A DNA stretch of 64,000 nt, taken from contig JAWPHD010001421.1 of assembly GCA_037043455.1 (NCBI GenBank), forward strand, positions 248,001 to 312,000, in the 5' to 3' direction. This document shows, one piece after another, positions 34,623 to 43,882 of the stretch (position 1 is its first letter; every line of letters starts with the position of its first letter). Made by a program: the position numbers and the translations under genes. The notes beneath the pieces are model-generated. The model ran no database searches. It worked only from the letters and a program-made list of their open reading frames with translations, and was not told the DNA's origin. The stretch is from Cyrtodaria siliqua (lineage: Eukaryota; Mollusca; Bivalvia; Adapedonta; Hiatellidae).

Positions 34623-34934
34623 TGTGGAATCTTCACTACAATAATTACAATACACAAGTCACTAATGATTCTACTCTACTAACTACTAATGGTCACTTTG
34701 TCCTCAGTTAATACCTGGGCATCATCATAGGACAAGTTACATACACATTTGTACTAGAGCTAACTACTAAAGGTTATGCATAGATAGTATCTAGCTTCCA
34801 CAAAACATATACACTACATAAAATATCTATATTTGATATTAGACATAAACCTTAAACAATAATAGAAATGTGTATAACATGTACATGTAAATTTACTTCT
34901 CCAATCAATATAAGTATACTCGAGTGTCACAACA
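32546..34934 (-). mobile_element. Ty3/Gypsy retrotransposon, gag-protease part (left of the Polinton insertion)
   Basis: Minus-strand element whose 5' portion (LTR, primer-binding site, 5' UTR start) lies on the far side of Polinton copy B at 49634-52269. This part holds the remaining 5' UTR (34623-34934), gag and the protease start, and is cut at about 32546. The polymerase and RNase H are absent from this copy. Confidence 0.7.
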
Positions 34935-34940
34935 TGAGTA
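34935..34940. repeat. Target-site duplication TGAGTA, left
   Basis: Six bases identical to 49628-49633, immediately outside the terminal palindromes of copy B. Six bp is the length known for Polinton integrases. Confidence 0.75.
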
Positions 34941-35021
34941 TATATATGTAAATTGGGTGTCCCGGCTCAGAGATCTCGCTTCGCTCGATCCTGATCCGGT
35001 AACACCCAATTTACATATATA
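34941..35021. repeat. Left terminal palindrome of copy B
   Basis: Perfect 20-bp arms (TATATATGTAAATTGGGTGT and its complement at 35002-35021). Inside them lies an apex with CCGG on both sides and an imperfect inner stem around CTCGCTTCGCTCG. The apex aligns with those of the right end and of copy A's end. Confidence 0.9.
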
Positions 35022-35032
35022 TGTATATTCAC

Positions 35033-35053
35033 AATCACCATGAAATGGTGATT
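35033..35053. repeat. Left subterminal hairpin
   Basis: AATCACCAT-gaa-ATGGTGATT, followed by TACTTGATTTAT. Its counterpart at the right end has a differently sequenced stem but the same adjoining TGATTTACTT. Confidence 0.8.
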
Positions 35054-35260
35054 TACTTGATTTATTAAATTTTTTTTAAAATAGGGGTAGTGAAGATTGC
35101 AAGTTTAAATATTTTTATAAGTTATCAAAATTATAAAATGTTTATTTAATACAAAACAAATTTGTTGATTTGTTATTAAAATTTTACTCAAATCAACAAT
35201 TTTCCGACCTTGAATACAAAGGTGGTGGATCGTACTCATACACATTACTAAAACAATTTA

Positions 35261-35839
35261 TTACACACTTTTTAGACTTTTTTGTAATGTTGCCATTGCT
35301 TCCTTTCTTCCCTGCTCTACTAGTTCTTTTTTTTGAGCTTCACTTATTTTAGCCTTTTTTTGTTTGGTGTCTTCTTTTAAACTATAATATTTATCTAACT
35401 CATCTTAAATCATCTTAAACTCTTGATCAGATATTTGTGCATCACTCAACGCTTTTGATATTAACTGCTTTATACTATTTAACTTAGCCTCTGCCAAAGT
35501 TTTTATTTCATGATGTTTTTGAGCTTTTACATTAAGCTTGCGTCTGATAAAATTAACACAAACACCTGTAGCTCCACATACTATTGCTGCTATTTCTAAA
35601 GGTAGCAAAACTGGAATAACAAATCCAATCCCAGCCATAATAACACCTGCAGATATTAAGGTAGTGTCAATTCCATCTGTAATATTAATACCACGTTTAT
35701 ATTTTTTATAAAGTGACTGACGTATATCTCGTTCTGTAATTAACTTTTTTTCAATTTCTGAAATCTTTTGTAATCTATAATTTTGTCCGTCTTCCACTGG
35801 CAACTCAGGATATATACTTGGTGCCGTTGGTTGCTTCAT
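35261..35839 (-). pseudogene. Membrane-hairpin virion candidate, copy B (nonsense)
   Basis: From the ATG at 35839 the frame is open for 144 residues to a TAA at 35405-35407. It then stays open in the same frame for 47 lysine- and glutamate-rich codons to 35261. Copy A reads through the stop position, so the long form is probably the original. Features are a proline-rich N-terminus, a charged helix at about 25-55, a hydrophobic hairpin at about 60-95 and a basic helical C-terminus. No known family. It is the first gene inside the left terminus, and the leader is the AT-rich A-tract type. Confidence 0.65.
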
Positions 35840-35860
35840 TTTTTATTAATAAATAAAAAA

Positions 35861-36358
35861 TTAAATTAATTCAATTAATAATGATGCCACCGTATTTACA
35901 GCTGTAGCGTTGGCAACCTTGCATACAAAGTTAACAACAGAACCAGCGCCAATCTCTAAAGGTTTATCAAAGTTATCATGATTGCGTGGAATGATGTGAA
36001 GCGTTATACCATATTTTGGTTGTTCAACACCTATGACAGAAACTATTACAGTTACGTCACCAACTAATCGTTCACATGCTAAACCTATTCCCATAATCCG
36101 TCCACGGCGTGTCATTACATGCCCCACATTTTTTTCTGCACCGCCGTTACCAAATGAGAGTATTCTATTCGACACAAGTGGGCCCTTAGCCTCCGCAAAT
36201 ATTGTTATAATCCCATATTTAAGATTATCAACTCTATTTTTTAAATGATTAAACTGGTCAACAAAAGGCACAACTCGCCTATATAAATTTTGAACATCAT
36301 TTATCAAAGCCTCTAAGTCTTCTGTTTTTTTAGGTCTTGTTGGACCAAATATACTCAT
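35861..36358 (-). CDS. Virion candidate of unknown function, 165 residues
   Basis: Intact frame starting MSIFGPTRPKKTEDLEAL. It has an N-terminal helical segment (VQNLYRRVVPFVDQFNHL), then a mainly beta region with glycine-rich turns (SFGNGGAEKNVGHVMTRRG, HIIPRNHDNFD) and a hydrophobic C-terminus (TVASLLIELI). No catalytic motif is evident. Being between the membrane-hairpin gene and the penton-like gene on the same strand suggests a minor capsid or vertex component, which is inference. Its ATG follows a run of A residues. The copy A version lacks 12 codons in the middle and is split by a retroelement. Confidence 0.6.
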   Translation of the reverse strand: MSIFGPTRPKKTEDLEALINDVQNLYRRVVPFVDQFNHLKNRVDNLKYGIITIFAEAKGPLVSNRILSFGNGGAEKNVGHVMTRRGRIMGIGLACERLVGDVTVIVSVIGVEQPKYGITLHIIPRNHDNFDKPLEIGAGSVVNFVCKVANATAVNTVASLLIELI

Positions 36359-36385
36359 TTTTTTTTTTTTATAAAAATATATTTT

Positions 36386-37036
36386 TTAAATAATTTCTAA
36401 AACACAACTCATAGGCAAACCGTGATTATTTATTTTGTTGCCATGCTCATCTCTGACTTCTATTTTCAATTCTGAAATTGCACCATTCATAAGACAGTGA
36501 TATTCAGGATAAAAACTTGTATATACTATATCTCCAAACTGCTTATTTACTACAGGTACAACACCTATAATAGTGCTTGGCTTACCATTGAAATAATTAC
36601 TACTCGTATTAACTTGTTCCAGATGAACATATAGCTGTTTATAAGGAGCTTAATTAATTGGGTAATCTCCCATATTAGTACCTGTTAACAATTTTCTGTC
36701 CTTGAATCCCAACATTTTTGAAAGACCGCTTGACATTCGTGTTTCTATTGGCGGATGCGAATGTATAATGGCTGCACCATTTTGGACAATATTGTCCAGA
36801 ATAATCTTTTCATTTAGCAATTTAAAATCTTCTACCAGGTCTTGAAAGTTATAGAGTCCACCTGGTAAATGGTTTATTTTATCTGGGTTTCTTGTCTTTA
36901 TGGTTTCATTAATAATATTATACCAACCGATAGTGTATGTAAAACTTTTTAATCCGACGCGCTTAGTTCCATCTCTATTATCGATATACTGTTGTAAGTT
37001 AATAGAGTTGTCTATGTTTGAAATTGTATGAAACAT
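36386..37036 (-). pseudogene. Penton-base-like minor capsid protein, copy B (nonsense)
   Basis: The start MFHTISNIDNSINLQQYIDN is at 37036; an upstream in-frame ATG at 37093 is less likely because it would overlap the divergent gene and lacks the A-tract leader. A TAA at 36650-36652 truncates it at about 128 residues, and the remaining strands (YVHLEQVNTSSNYF, RDEHG) follow in the same frame to 36386. The region around residues 50-85 differs noticeably from copy A (NIIN/NEKIILDNIVQNG), more than the rest of the protein does. The role is a single jelly-roll vertex protein, as for copy A. Confidence 0.6.
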
Positions 37037-37073
37037 TTTTTTTAATATATATATATAAAAATACAAAATAAAA

Positions 37074-38348
37074 ATGACTTCTAAAGAATTCAAATATAAC
37101 CCGGATGCTCACTATTCAAATACTTTTAGCAAGAAAGTGATAGATATAATAAATCAAAACATAGTCATTACATCAGACGGTAAAGACTTTAAAGCATCAT
37201 TTTCCAATGTCTTTGAAAAATACAAACTCCCATACGTCAAATCAGATGCTATAGTTCAACGTTGGGGAACAGACTGGATGTTATTTTGGCAGAATCAGTT
37301 AAACTTTGCTATTTGGTGTGCGACAACTGGATGTGGCATTGATTTCAACAATCATCTAAAAGCTGATACTTTGGTTGGTTCGTTATTTCGATTTCATGTC
37401 TACTACCAAGTCAGAAGAATATTATTTGAGATGAGTGTAGCAATGCCGCAAGACTCAAATTGGAATGCGTTTAATAACACATATAACCGAAACGCATACG
37501 AGAGAATATGCAAGGAGTTTAACGTTGACTTAAATTCGGACTGGAGACAGAAACAAAGCTATAATAATGGTCTAGGAACAATTTATAATTACTGGACAAA
37601 TATTGGTTATCATCCTTTGATAAATACTGTATACGACAACAAAACGATGAGTTTTACAGTCTATGAGAGTGATAAAACATATCACATTGATTACATTGCA
37701 CAAGGATCTGAGGCAGACAACAGCTGGTCTACTTTTATACTAGATTGTTCATCTGGATTTACAAGGGCAGGAGTAGAAAGAATTAATGACAGCATAAGAA
37801 CATACTGCTGGGCAATTCTTGGTTCACAATCACAAACAAGAACTGATATACTTGGAACTGGAACGGCATTTGATGCACAGAAACAATTTTTAGCAAATGT
37901 AGAGGACGCAATAAATAGCCCCATCGACTTGCCCAGTCAAATTTCAAGATATGAAAACACCTTAAAATATGCAAGAAGTAAAGTTAATTTTGTCTATGGA
38001 AGTGGATTGTATATGTCTCCGAGCGACATGGAATTAAGAATCGGAATAATACAAGACTACAATAATGAAATTGTAATAGCAACCGATGCACAAGCATTAG
38101 GATTGAATAATGATGTAAATGTAAAACCAGTGCCACCAAAACATATTCAACCTTTTCAAGGCACCACAACAATGAAATTTTTACCGGAACATTCTGACTT
38201 TGATAAATCATCAATACATAAAACTGTGGAACATAACCCACCAGAAATACAAAAAATAGCGATTGAACATGAAGATAACAAAACAACCATAATTGTTGGT
38301 ACCATAGTAATAGGTCTTGCTGCATTACTTATTTACGAGATTTACTAA
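37074..38348 (+). CDS. C-terminally membrane-anchored virion candidate, 424 residues (intact)
   Basis: Intact frame from MTSKEFKYNPDAHYS. A soluble region of about 400 residues with many aromatic residues (WGTDWMLFWQNQLNFAIW, NYWTNIGYHP) is followed by a single C-terminal hydrophobic helix (about 404-422) and a two- to three-residue tail. Orthologues, in my recollection, occur in other invertebrate Polinton-like elements, but I know no assigned function. A C-terminally anchored large ectodomain fits an internal-membrane or surface virion protein (inference). It is expressed divergently from the penton-like gene and its 3' end overlaps the coiled-coil gene by 20 bp. Copy A's version is frameshifted and has a stop. 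Confidence 0.65.
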   Translation: MTSKEFKYNPDAHYSNTFSKKVIDIINQNIVITSDGKDFKASFSNVFEKYKLPYVKSDAIVQRWGTDWMLFWQNQLNFAIWCATTGCGIDFNNHLKADTLVGSLFRFHVYYQVRRILFEMSVAMPQDSNWNAFNNTYNRNAYERICKEFNVDLNSDWRQKQSYNNGLGTIYNYWTNIGYHPLINTVYDNKTMSFTVYESDKTYHIDYIAQGSEADNSWSTFILDCSSGFTRAGVERINDSIRTYCWAILGSQSQTRTDILGTGTAFDAQKQFLANVEDAINSPIDLPSQISRYENTLKYARSKVNFVYGSGLYMSPSDMELRIGIIQDYNNEIVIATDAQALGLNNDVNVKPVPPKHIQPFQGTTTMKFLPEHSDFDKSSIHKTVEHNPPEIQKIAIEHEDNKTTIIVGTIVIGLAALLIYEIY

Positions 38349-39693
38349 ACCACTCTTTGGCTGCCACATACAACAAACCGGAAACAAACACAAGCAAAGC
38401 CCATAGATTGTTACCAAGCCAATTAATAACATTACCTGTTGCAGATAAAAGCCATGATACTATTGCACCAATAACTCCTGGAAGTGCTGCAGCAGCTTTA
38501 CCAGGCAGGTTGGCAAGAAGTTTACCAAGATTAAATAGTTTTTTTTTTATCCAATCTTTTACACTTGATGGATCAGGTTTTGGAGTTGGAACAGGTGCAG
38601 TCCCTCCTCCTGTTGTAGGAATAATGGCATCAACTAATACCCCAATAATCATACCAAAGGCAGTCAAAATACTAACAATAGTAATACCTTGCTCCCTAAA
38701 CAAGGTTTTGATCCTCTCACCCAATGTTGTGTCTTCTTTTAACACCTTAGTTATAGTTCCTTTTATCCTGTTTATTTGACTGCGTAATGCTTCTTTGTTT
38801 TTACTTGCCGCTTCAAGTCGTGCACTTCTTTCATCTTCTAATTTTTTTATTCTGTCACGTATGCGCTCTTGTTGAAACTCATCCTCCTGCCCGGGGGTGC
38901 TAACCTGTTCTAATTTTTGTTTTTCTTTTGTTATATCTTTATCAAGCTCAGTGAGCTTTGAGAGATTATAAGTAAGTTCTCCACGAAAGCTTTGCAATAC
39001 CTTATCTAAACCTCGTATCTCTCGCAGTGTTAGACTTTCTGGTTGAACAGCAGTTTTAGGATGAGTTTCATCTATTATATTACTCAAATTACTCTCAATT
39101 GTATTTACAGCATCTACTGTATTTTGTACATCTTCAGTTGTTGAAAAAGTTTGCATTGGTATATTTTCTCCTTCTTTTGTGATGGTATCTCTTGTTTTTG
39201 CCAAGGATGCTAATTCTGCCCTACCCTGAGCCTTTCTTTCACGTGGAACTAAATAATCATAAATGTTTAAAAAAAAATTTACGAAGTCAATGCCATATTT
39301 TTTAACTAAAGTGTCCAGCTTATAAAACTTGATTGGTTCGTTTGGATTATTTCCCTTATAATAGATAAGTGGAACATCATCCATCCCAACTGTATATAAC
39401 ATTGTTCTACTGATTTCGTCCTCAGCCACTCTAAAATCATTTTTATAATCAATTCCTCTGATTTCAGCATTAACTTCAGTAAAAAATTGATCTACTAACC
39501 ACTTTTTTTGTGTAAGCTGTTCTTCTGTTTTATCTTCCCCTTGAAGCTGATCAATATAGTTATTTTCATTTACAATTTGTCTCTGGAATTCTGGGTCAGG
39601 TTGTATAATTTCGTCTTCAAGTAATTTATCCAAGTCTTCTTCAGTCATATCTTCAATATCGAACGCAGGATTTTCAAATCCTCCTTCAGCCAT
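38329..39693 (-). CDS. Coiled-coil protein with C-terminal membrane segments, 454 residues (intact)
   Basis: Starts MAEGGFENPAFDIEDM. Acidic N-terminus (residues 1-60), an unassigned domain (60-200), a charged coiled coil (about 235-330, with LTELDKDITKEKQKLEQ), a hydrophobic helix (about 340-362), a proline-rich linker and a C-terminal block of two hydrophobic amphipathic segments (KAAAALPGVIGAIVSWLLSA, then WALLVFVSGLLYVAAKEW) ending basic. Related C-termini are, as I recall, common in invertebrate Polinton-like elements. A membrane-active or membrane-spanning virion protein is plausible, but that is inference. The N-terminal half is almost unrelated to copy A although the genes on both sides are nearly identical. 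Confidence 0.65.
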   Translation of the reverse strand: MAEGGFENPAFDIEDMTEEDLDKLLEDEIIQPDPEFQRQIVNENNYIDQLQGEDKTEEQLTQKKWLVDQFFTEVNAEIRGIDYKNDFRVAEDEISRTMLYTVGMDDVPLIYYKGNNPNEPIKFYKLDTLVKKYGIDFVNFFLNIYDYLVPRERKAQGRAELASLAKTRDTITKEGENIPMQTFSTTEDVQNTVDAVNTIESNLSNIIDETHPKTAVQPESLTLREIRGLDKVLQSFRGELTYNLSKLTELDKDITKEKQKLEQVSTPGQEDEFQQERIRDRIKKLEDERSARLEAASKNKEALRSQINRIKGTITKVLKEDTTLGERIKTLFREQGITIVSILTAFGMIIGVLVDAIIPTTGGGTAPVPTPKPDPSSVKDWIKKKLFNLGKLLANLPGKAAAALPGVIGAIVSWLLSATGNVINWLGNNLWALLVFVSGLLYVAAKEWFSKSRK

Positions 39694-39740
39694 TGTTTAT
39701 TTTATTTAATTTTAAAAAATATATTTAAAAAATAAAAACA
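39694..39740. promoter_or_regulatory. Divergent AT-rich start region between coiled-coil gene and MCP
   Basis: 47 bp separate the two ATGs. Both sides read A-rich up to ACAATG (TTAAATAAAATAAACAATG on the minus strand and TTTAAAAAATAAAAACAATG on the plus). The same arrangement is conserved in copy A at 5562-5611. It must hold both promoters and 5' leaders unless transcription starts inside the neighbouring gene. Confidence 0.5.
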
Positions 39741-41008
39741 ATGTCGGCTTACGGAAACAAACTCAGCCCTCATAGAAAACTAAGAGAACCTCATGGTGCC
39801 AAAGGCATCCGCACAAGTGTAGTAATAACTAATAATCCATCAACAATAGACCAAAACCAGCAACTGCTTGTGAGATTTCCAAATCTAAGTACTAATGATG
39901 TGATAGTTCCAAGTACTGCTCGTCTTGCCTTTGAAATAGAACTTAAAAGCAAAACAGACGCCAACGCTACTCTATTTCAAAATCTGGGTAGAACAATTGT
40001 AAAAAAAATGACAATAAGAATAAGTGGCAACGAAGTCATGTCAATAGATGACAGTGATATATATCATTGTTATGTAGATTTATGGAAAAGCCCTACTGAA
40101 CGATTAAACACAGCTTACCAAGGTATTGGTAAATCAAACATGCTAAAACATAGAGTTAGCGCGGGAGATGCTTCCTCCGACACCGGAGATGAAGCTATAG
40201 CAGCAGCTTATGGAAATAGATTTTGTATTCCACTGGACTTTGAAATGTTAGAAAGTCATATGCCATTTTATCAAGCGGGGCTTGGTGATAGGTTAGAATA
40301 TGAATTAACGTTTAATGATTATAACAAAGTTATCAAAAGCACTGATGCTGATGCATCTTATGTAATAAAAAATATCTGCTTGGAATTTGATACGTTAGTG
40401 ATGTTGAATTATCCAGACAAATAAGACAGCAAATCAATGGTAAGATGTAATTTATGTATGATCGTATCTTGCGACATAGAAAAATAATAGCAAACAAATC
40501 TGAAACCCTTTGGAACATCAACATTAATGTACCAGCACGGAGCATGAAAGGTATTTTAATGCTGTTTGAAGACCCAGAAAGAACAAGCGCAGAAACCTAT
40601 TACAACCCAAAGATTGAAAAGGTTGAAATGACAATAGAGGGAGTACCAAATCAGTTGTATAGTCAGGGCATGAGGGCATATCAACATTGGGATGAAATTA
40701 ACAAATATTTTGCCTTAACATCAAAAAGAAACAAAGAGACAGAAATAGCAGCGAGGGACTTAAACTTTACCAGTGTTTCTCTTGAGACCTATTTGACAAA
40801 ATCATATGATTTGTGGCTTGACCTTAGAACATGTGATGACAATTTATTACACGGCAGTGGAAGAAGAATAGAAAACGGCAGTGAAGGCATAACGATATTA
40901 ATAAATAAAAAAGCAAATGCAGATAAAACTTTAAATATTTATATATATATAATACAAGATGCGCAAATTAATTTCGAAGATGGAAGATTCAAAGAAGCAG
41001 GATACTAG
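39741..41008 (+). pseudogene. Major capsid protein (double jelly-roll), copy B (frameshift)
   Basis: The first 217 residues are intact from MSAYGNKLSPHRKLREPHGA, with IDQNQQLLVRFPNL and IPLDFEMLESHMPFYQAGL. A one-base deletion relative to copy A near 40393 shifts the frame, and a TAA at 40448-40450 lies in the continuing frame. The second jelly roll is open from 40454 (MYDRILRHRK, MKGILMLFEDPE) to 41008. Total length would be about 420 residues, normal for a Polinton MCP. It overlaps the ATPase start by 29 bp. Copy A is broken at different places, so neither copy encodes a full MCP. Confidence 0.7.
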
Positions 41009-41642
41009 TTTGCAACAAAAATATCCTAAATATTCACACAGTGCCATTATCTGCGGTCAGACAGGCTGTGGTAAAACAGAGTTTGTTCTTGACATACTTG
41101 AACAAGAGTATGTTGGAGTTTTTAAACATATAATTATATTGTGCCCAACCATAGAGTGGAACGAGGCTTATAAAAATAGATCCTGGATAGGAGATGTGAA
41201 AAACCCAAAAGATAAAAAAATAATAATTGTCAATCCTGTGAGCAACGGTAAAGAAATGTTACAAGAACTGTTGCGTTTCTTTTTCAAACAATATGCTGGC
41301 CAGCCCACATTATACATTACTGACGATTGCTCAGCCACAAAAGAATTAACAAAGAAAAAAGATATGTTATCAGAGTTGGCATTCTCTGGTCGCCACGCCA
41401 AACAATCAGTGTGGGTTATTTCACAGAGATATAATTCTGTATTGAAAGATTTGAGAGAGCAAGCAAAATGGTTGTGTATATTTTACACCAAGGACAGAGA
41501 TAGTTATGAAAATTGTTTGAGAGAAAATGATGTTATTTCGACGTTGGAGGAGAGAACCAGAATAAGAAAAGCTTTAGCTAAGACTAAATATTCGAAGTTG
41601 ATATTGAGAACTGACCAACCAACTGGTTATTGGGTTGAATAA
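40980..41642 (+). CDS. A32-type DNA-packaging ATPase, 220 residues (intact)
   Basis: The start MEDSKKQDTSLQQ at 40980 is preferred over an upstream ATG (40959) because copy A starts at the equivalent place. The Walker A motif GQTGCGKTEF is at about residues 26-35, and the Walker B strand LYITDDCS at about 115-122. A conserved SGRHAKQSVWVISQRYNSV segment (sensor or arginine region) follows at about 142-160. The length suits the short packaging ATPases of Polintons. The enzyme would use ATP hydrolysis to move the genome into the prohead. It follows the MCP with an overlap, an arrangement that suggests coordinated expression, and overlaps the next gene tail-to-tail by 59 bp. Confidence 0.85.
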   Translation: MEDSKKQDTSLQQKYPKYSHSAIICGQTGCGKTEFVLDILEQEYVGVFKHIIILCPTIEWNEAYKNRSWIGDVKNPKDKKIIIVNPVSNGKEMLQELLRFFFKQYAGQPTLYITDDCSATKELTKKKDMLSELAFSGRHAKQSVWVISQRYNSVLKDLREQAKWLCIFYTKDRDSYENCLRENDVISTLEERTRIRKALAKTKYSKLILRTDQPTGYWVE

Positions 41643-41958
41643 TTTTTTTAAAAATACAATCTAGAGTGTCCCATATAACCCATACACTCAATGCACTAAC
41701 CAATATCGGTACAACAGCACTACTAATGTTTTCCGGGGCTTGTAAAACATACCCTCTTGGCTCACATATAAAATATTCTACGCCGTCCTTTGTCACAGAA
41801 ATTACAGGCGTTTCCTGTGCACCTTTTTCGTACGTTTGTAAAAAATCACTTTCTGAAACACATATACAACATTTTACGTCATCTCTTGTCATAACATCCA
41901 GTGCTGTTTTATTTTTGTTATAATCACTATTCTCACCGTCAGTTATTTTCAAATCCAT
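41584..41958 (-). CDS. Small cysteine-containing membrane protein, 124 residues
   Basis: Starts MDLKITDGENSDYNKNK. A cysteine cluster (KCCICVSE, about residues 28-35) and a GVEYFICEP strand precede one hydrophobic helix (ISSAVVPILVSALSVWVIW, about 80-98). The last 20 residues are read from the complement of the ATPase 3' end. The ATG follows TATATAAGAAAAA. The function is unknown; a small virion membrane protein is possible. The copy A homologue has a stop halfway. Confidence 0.5.
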   Translation of the reverse strand: MDLKITDGENSDYNKNKTALDVMTRDDVKCCICVSESDFLQTYEKGAQETPVISVTKDGVEYFICEPRGYVLQAPENISSAVVPILVSALSVWVIWDTLDCIFKKIIQPNNQLVGQFSISTSNI

Positions 41959-42279
41959 TTTTTCTTATATAATATTTTTTTTTATTATTACAAAATATAT
42001 TTTTTACAACTGTTGCTAATAGTAATACTAACAGCAAAGTAGCAATGTTAATAGCAATACTGACCATGAATATAGTATTGCTAATAGCATTGCTCATAGC
42101 AAAGTAGCAATGTTAATAGCAATGCTTGCAGCAAATTAATAATGTTAATAGAAAAAATAGCAATGTTAATAACAATGCTATTAACAATACTAACAATTAC
42201 TAGTTGCATGAATATCGCAGCTAGTTGTTTTGTATTTTATATTTATTTCAAGATAAAAAATAAGATTAATAATATAAAA
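41959..42279. promoter_or_regulatory. Divergent intergenic region with short repeats, copy B
   Basis: The longest clearly non-coding stretch inside the element. It holds imperfect repeats of AGCAAAGTAGCAATGTTAATAGCAAT (two good copies at about 42035 and 42097) plus mirror or inverted variants such as GTATTGCTAATAGCATTGCT. The same arrangement occurs in copy A. A formally open frame from 42142 crosses it, but I regard 42280 as the true start. It may be a promoter or replication-control region (inference). Confidence 0.45.
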
Positions 42280-42765
42280 ATGAATGCGGAAGAACTATTA
42301 CAAAATATATCAGAACAGACGGAACCAGATGAATCAAAGCAACAAGAAACAAAAAAAGAAAGATTATCAGCCATAGTGGCTGGCGGTGGTAGTCGTCAAT
42401 ATTTGGGTAAGGACATACAACTCACAAACATAGATGGCATGCCACCGGATGAAATTAACAAACTTTACTGCAGATATGAAGCAAGGCTTGGGGCAAGTAT
42501 CACCAAGACTTTAGGCAATTCTTTTATTAACTTGTATGTAATGGGAGTATCAACATATTTTAATGTAACCAATCCACCAAAGCTGATAGAAGATTTGGAG
42601 GAAGACCCATTTATTAATCATGCTTTGACAAGCGCTTGTTGTGAGTTGTATTACAGGTATGGAATGTGCTTAGCACCATTTACAGCAATACTGACAACTG
42701 TTAGACATATTGATTTTAATAAAAATAAAATTATAGATAATATAAATGGAGAACCAAGAGAGTGA
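42280..42765 (+). CDS. Conserved Polinton protein of unknown function (KLYCRYEARLG family), 161 residues
   Basis: Starts MNAEELLQNISEQTEPDE, preceded by AATATAAAA. A charged N-terminus with a KKERLSAIVAGGGSRQYLGK segment is followed by the KLYCRYEARLGASITKTLGN helix, a hydrophobic stretch (FINLYVMGV) and a cysteine-containing region (TSACCELYYRYGMCLAPF). It overlaps the next gene by 20 bp. Intact in both copies, which hints at a compact essential protein or at chance. The function is unknown. An upstream ATG at 42142 would add 46 hydrophobic residues encoded by repeats, which I consider spurious. Confidence 0.6.
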   Translation: MNAEELLQNISEQTEPDESKQQETKKERLSAIVAGGGSRQYLGKDIQLTNIDGMPPDEINKLYCRYEARLGASITKTLGNSFINLYVMGVSTYFNVTNPPKLIEDLEEDPFINHALTSACCELYYRYGMCLAPFTAILTTVRHIDFNKNKIIDNINGEPRE

Positions 42766-43102
42766 AGTTATACCTGTTGTTACACAACCTGTTGAACAAC
42801 AAAAAGTAAAAAATCCAAAAAGAATAGAAGCTGGAAAAAAAGGAGCAGCGGCAAAAAAGGCAAAGCGTTTGCTTCAAGATGTTACAAATCAAAATGCTGC
42901 AAATCAAATAACAAAAATAACAATAGGTGAAGAAGAACCAGAAAAAATCAAAATAAACGTATACAAAAATTATATTCCACCGTGTGTGGTTTTATTAGGC
43001 ATTGCTTGGTTGGGTTTGTATATTTATAACAAGAAATCTGCTACGCAACCTGTAGCTGTGCAACCTGTTCATGTTGCACCAAAAGACCCGTTTGATTTTT
43101 AA
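42746..43102 (+). CDS. Basic, membrane-anchored small protein, 118 residues
   Basis: Starts MENQESEVIPVV. A lysine-rich block (KNPKRIEAGKKGAAAKKAKR, about residues 22-41) is followed by an acidic linker, one hydrophobic helix (PPCVVLLGIAWLGLYIY, about 77-93) and a short proline/valine tail. A basic region plus membrane helix could tie DNA to an internal membrane, which is inference. Intact here; copy A has a stop before the helix. Confidence 0.55.
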   Translation: MENQESEVIPVVTQPVEQQKVKNPKRIEAGKKGAAAKKAKRLLQDVTNQNAANQITKITIGEEEPEKIKINVYKNYIPPCVVLLGIAWLGLYIYNKKSATQPVAVQPVHVAPKDPFDF

Positions 43103-43136
43103 TAATTTATTTTAAAAAAATAATCATATAAAAAAA

Positions 43137-43373
43137 ATGGCAGCAAGTATTGACGGAAAACAAATTGTAAATATGATGTATCATGCAGGAGTGGAAACAC
43201 TTCTAACTGTTGGATATTCTGAGATTGGCAAAAAACTACTAAAAAGACCAGCACCTAAAGTGGATTTTAATATAGAAAATGTTGGGATACTGTCTGTGGA
43301 TATAATGTTAGCAATGTGTACAAAAGATATGTTGATTAAGCAAGGTATTATTCCTGCGGATATTATGAAATAA
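43137..43373 (+). CDS. Small virion candidate, 78 residues
   Basis: Starts MAASIDGKQIVNMMYHAG behind ATCATATAAAAAAAATG. It is helical with alternating hydrophobic residues (VGILSVDIMLAMCTKDMLIK) and no recognised motif. It sits in the run of small plus-strand genes between ATPase and integrase. Copy A is frameshifted. Confidence 0.55.
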   Translation: MAASIDGKQIVNMMYHAGVETLLTVGYSEIGKKLLKRPAPKVDFNIENVGILSVDIMLAMCTKDMLIKQGIIPADIMK

Positions 43374-43398
43374 TTTTAAAAAATATATATATAAAAAA

Positions 43399-43818
43399 AT
43401 GACAAGTGCAGTAGCAATGATGATCGGTGGCGCATTAACAAATGCATTGGCGTTTAGCGGTTCAAATTATTTCTTTTCGAAAATGGGAAGTCATTCAGAT
43501 GAGGAAAGACAAAGGCATGACAAAGCAGTGGAACAATTAAACGCAGCACAAGCGGAGTGGAATAAAAAAAGAACAGAGAGATTAGATTTTATTAATAAGC
43601 AACTGCAAAAAGAACATCATGCAGAGCAGACTTTTGATGATGTGGATCAGGCTATGAAACAGTATTATTACATAACTGGCAAACATTTGCTTTTGGAACC
43701 GGAGCCCAAGTTGAGTGATTTTTATACACCATCTCCGGATTAACAGAATAGAGAAATAACGTTTATTGTGGTGGGCATGGCTGCAACTGGATTTGTGGCG
43801 TATAAATTGAGTTCATAA
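43399..43818 (+). pseudogene. Small helical protein with C-terminal membrane segment, copy B (nonsense)
   Basis: Starts MTSAVAMMIGGALTNALAF, a glycine/alanine-rich hydrophobic N-terminus. A charged helix (DEERQRHDKAVEQLNAAQAE) follows. A TAA at 43741-43743 ends the frame at 114 residues; the same frame continues with a hydrophobic segment to 43818. Copy A has a sense codon at that position but a deletion elsewhere. The ancestral product was about 139 residues with hydrophobic segments at both ends. Function unknown. Confidence 0.6.
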
Positions 43819-43882
43819 AAAAAAAATAGTTTAAAACTATAATTACTTTTGACTTTTTTGGATTTCGAATGACTAAGTATGT

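Noticed and set aside
35170..35352. Plus-strand 60-aa frame inside the left arm of copy B
   Set aside because: It is antisense to the C-terminal extension of the membrane-hairpin gene, lacks the usual leader and has no homologous open frame visible in copy A's truncated region.
42142..42279. N-terminal extension of the 161-residue protein
   Set aside because: It is encoded by short tandem repeats, adds a low-complexity hydrophobic run, and both copies have a better A-tract-preceded ATG downstream.
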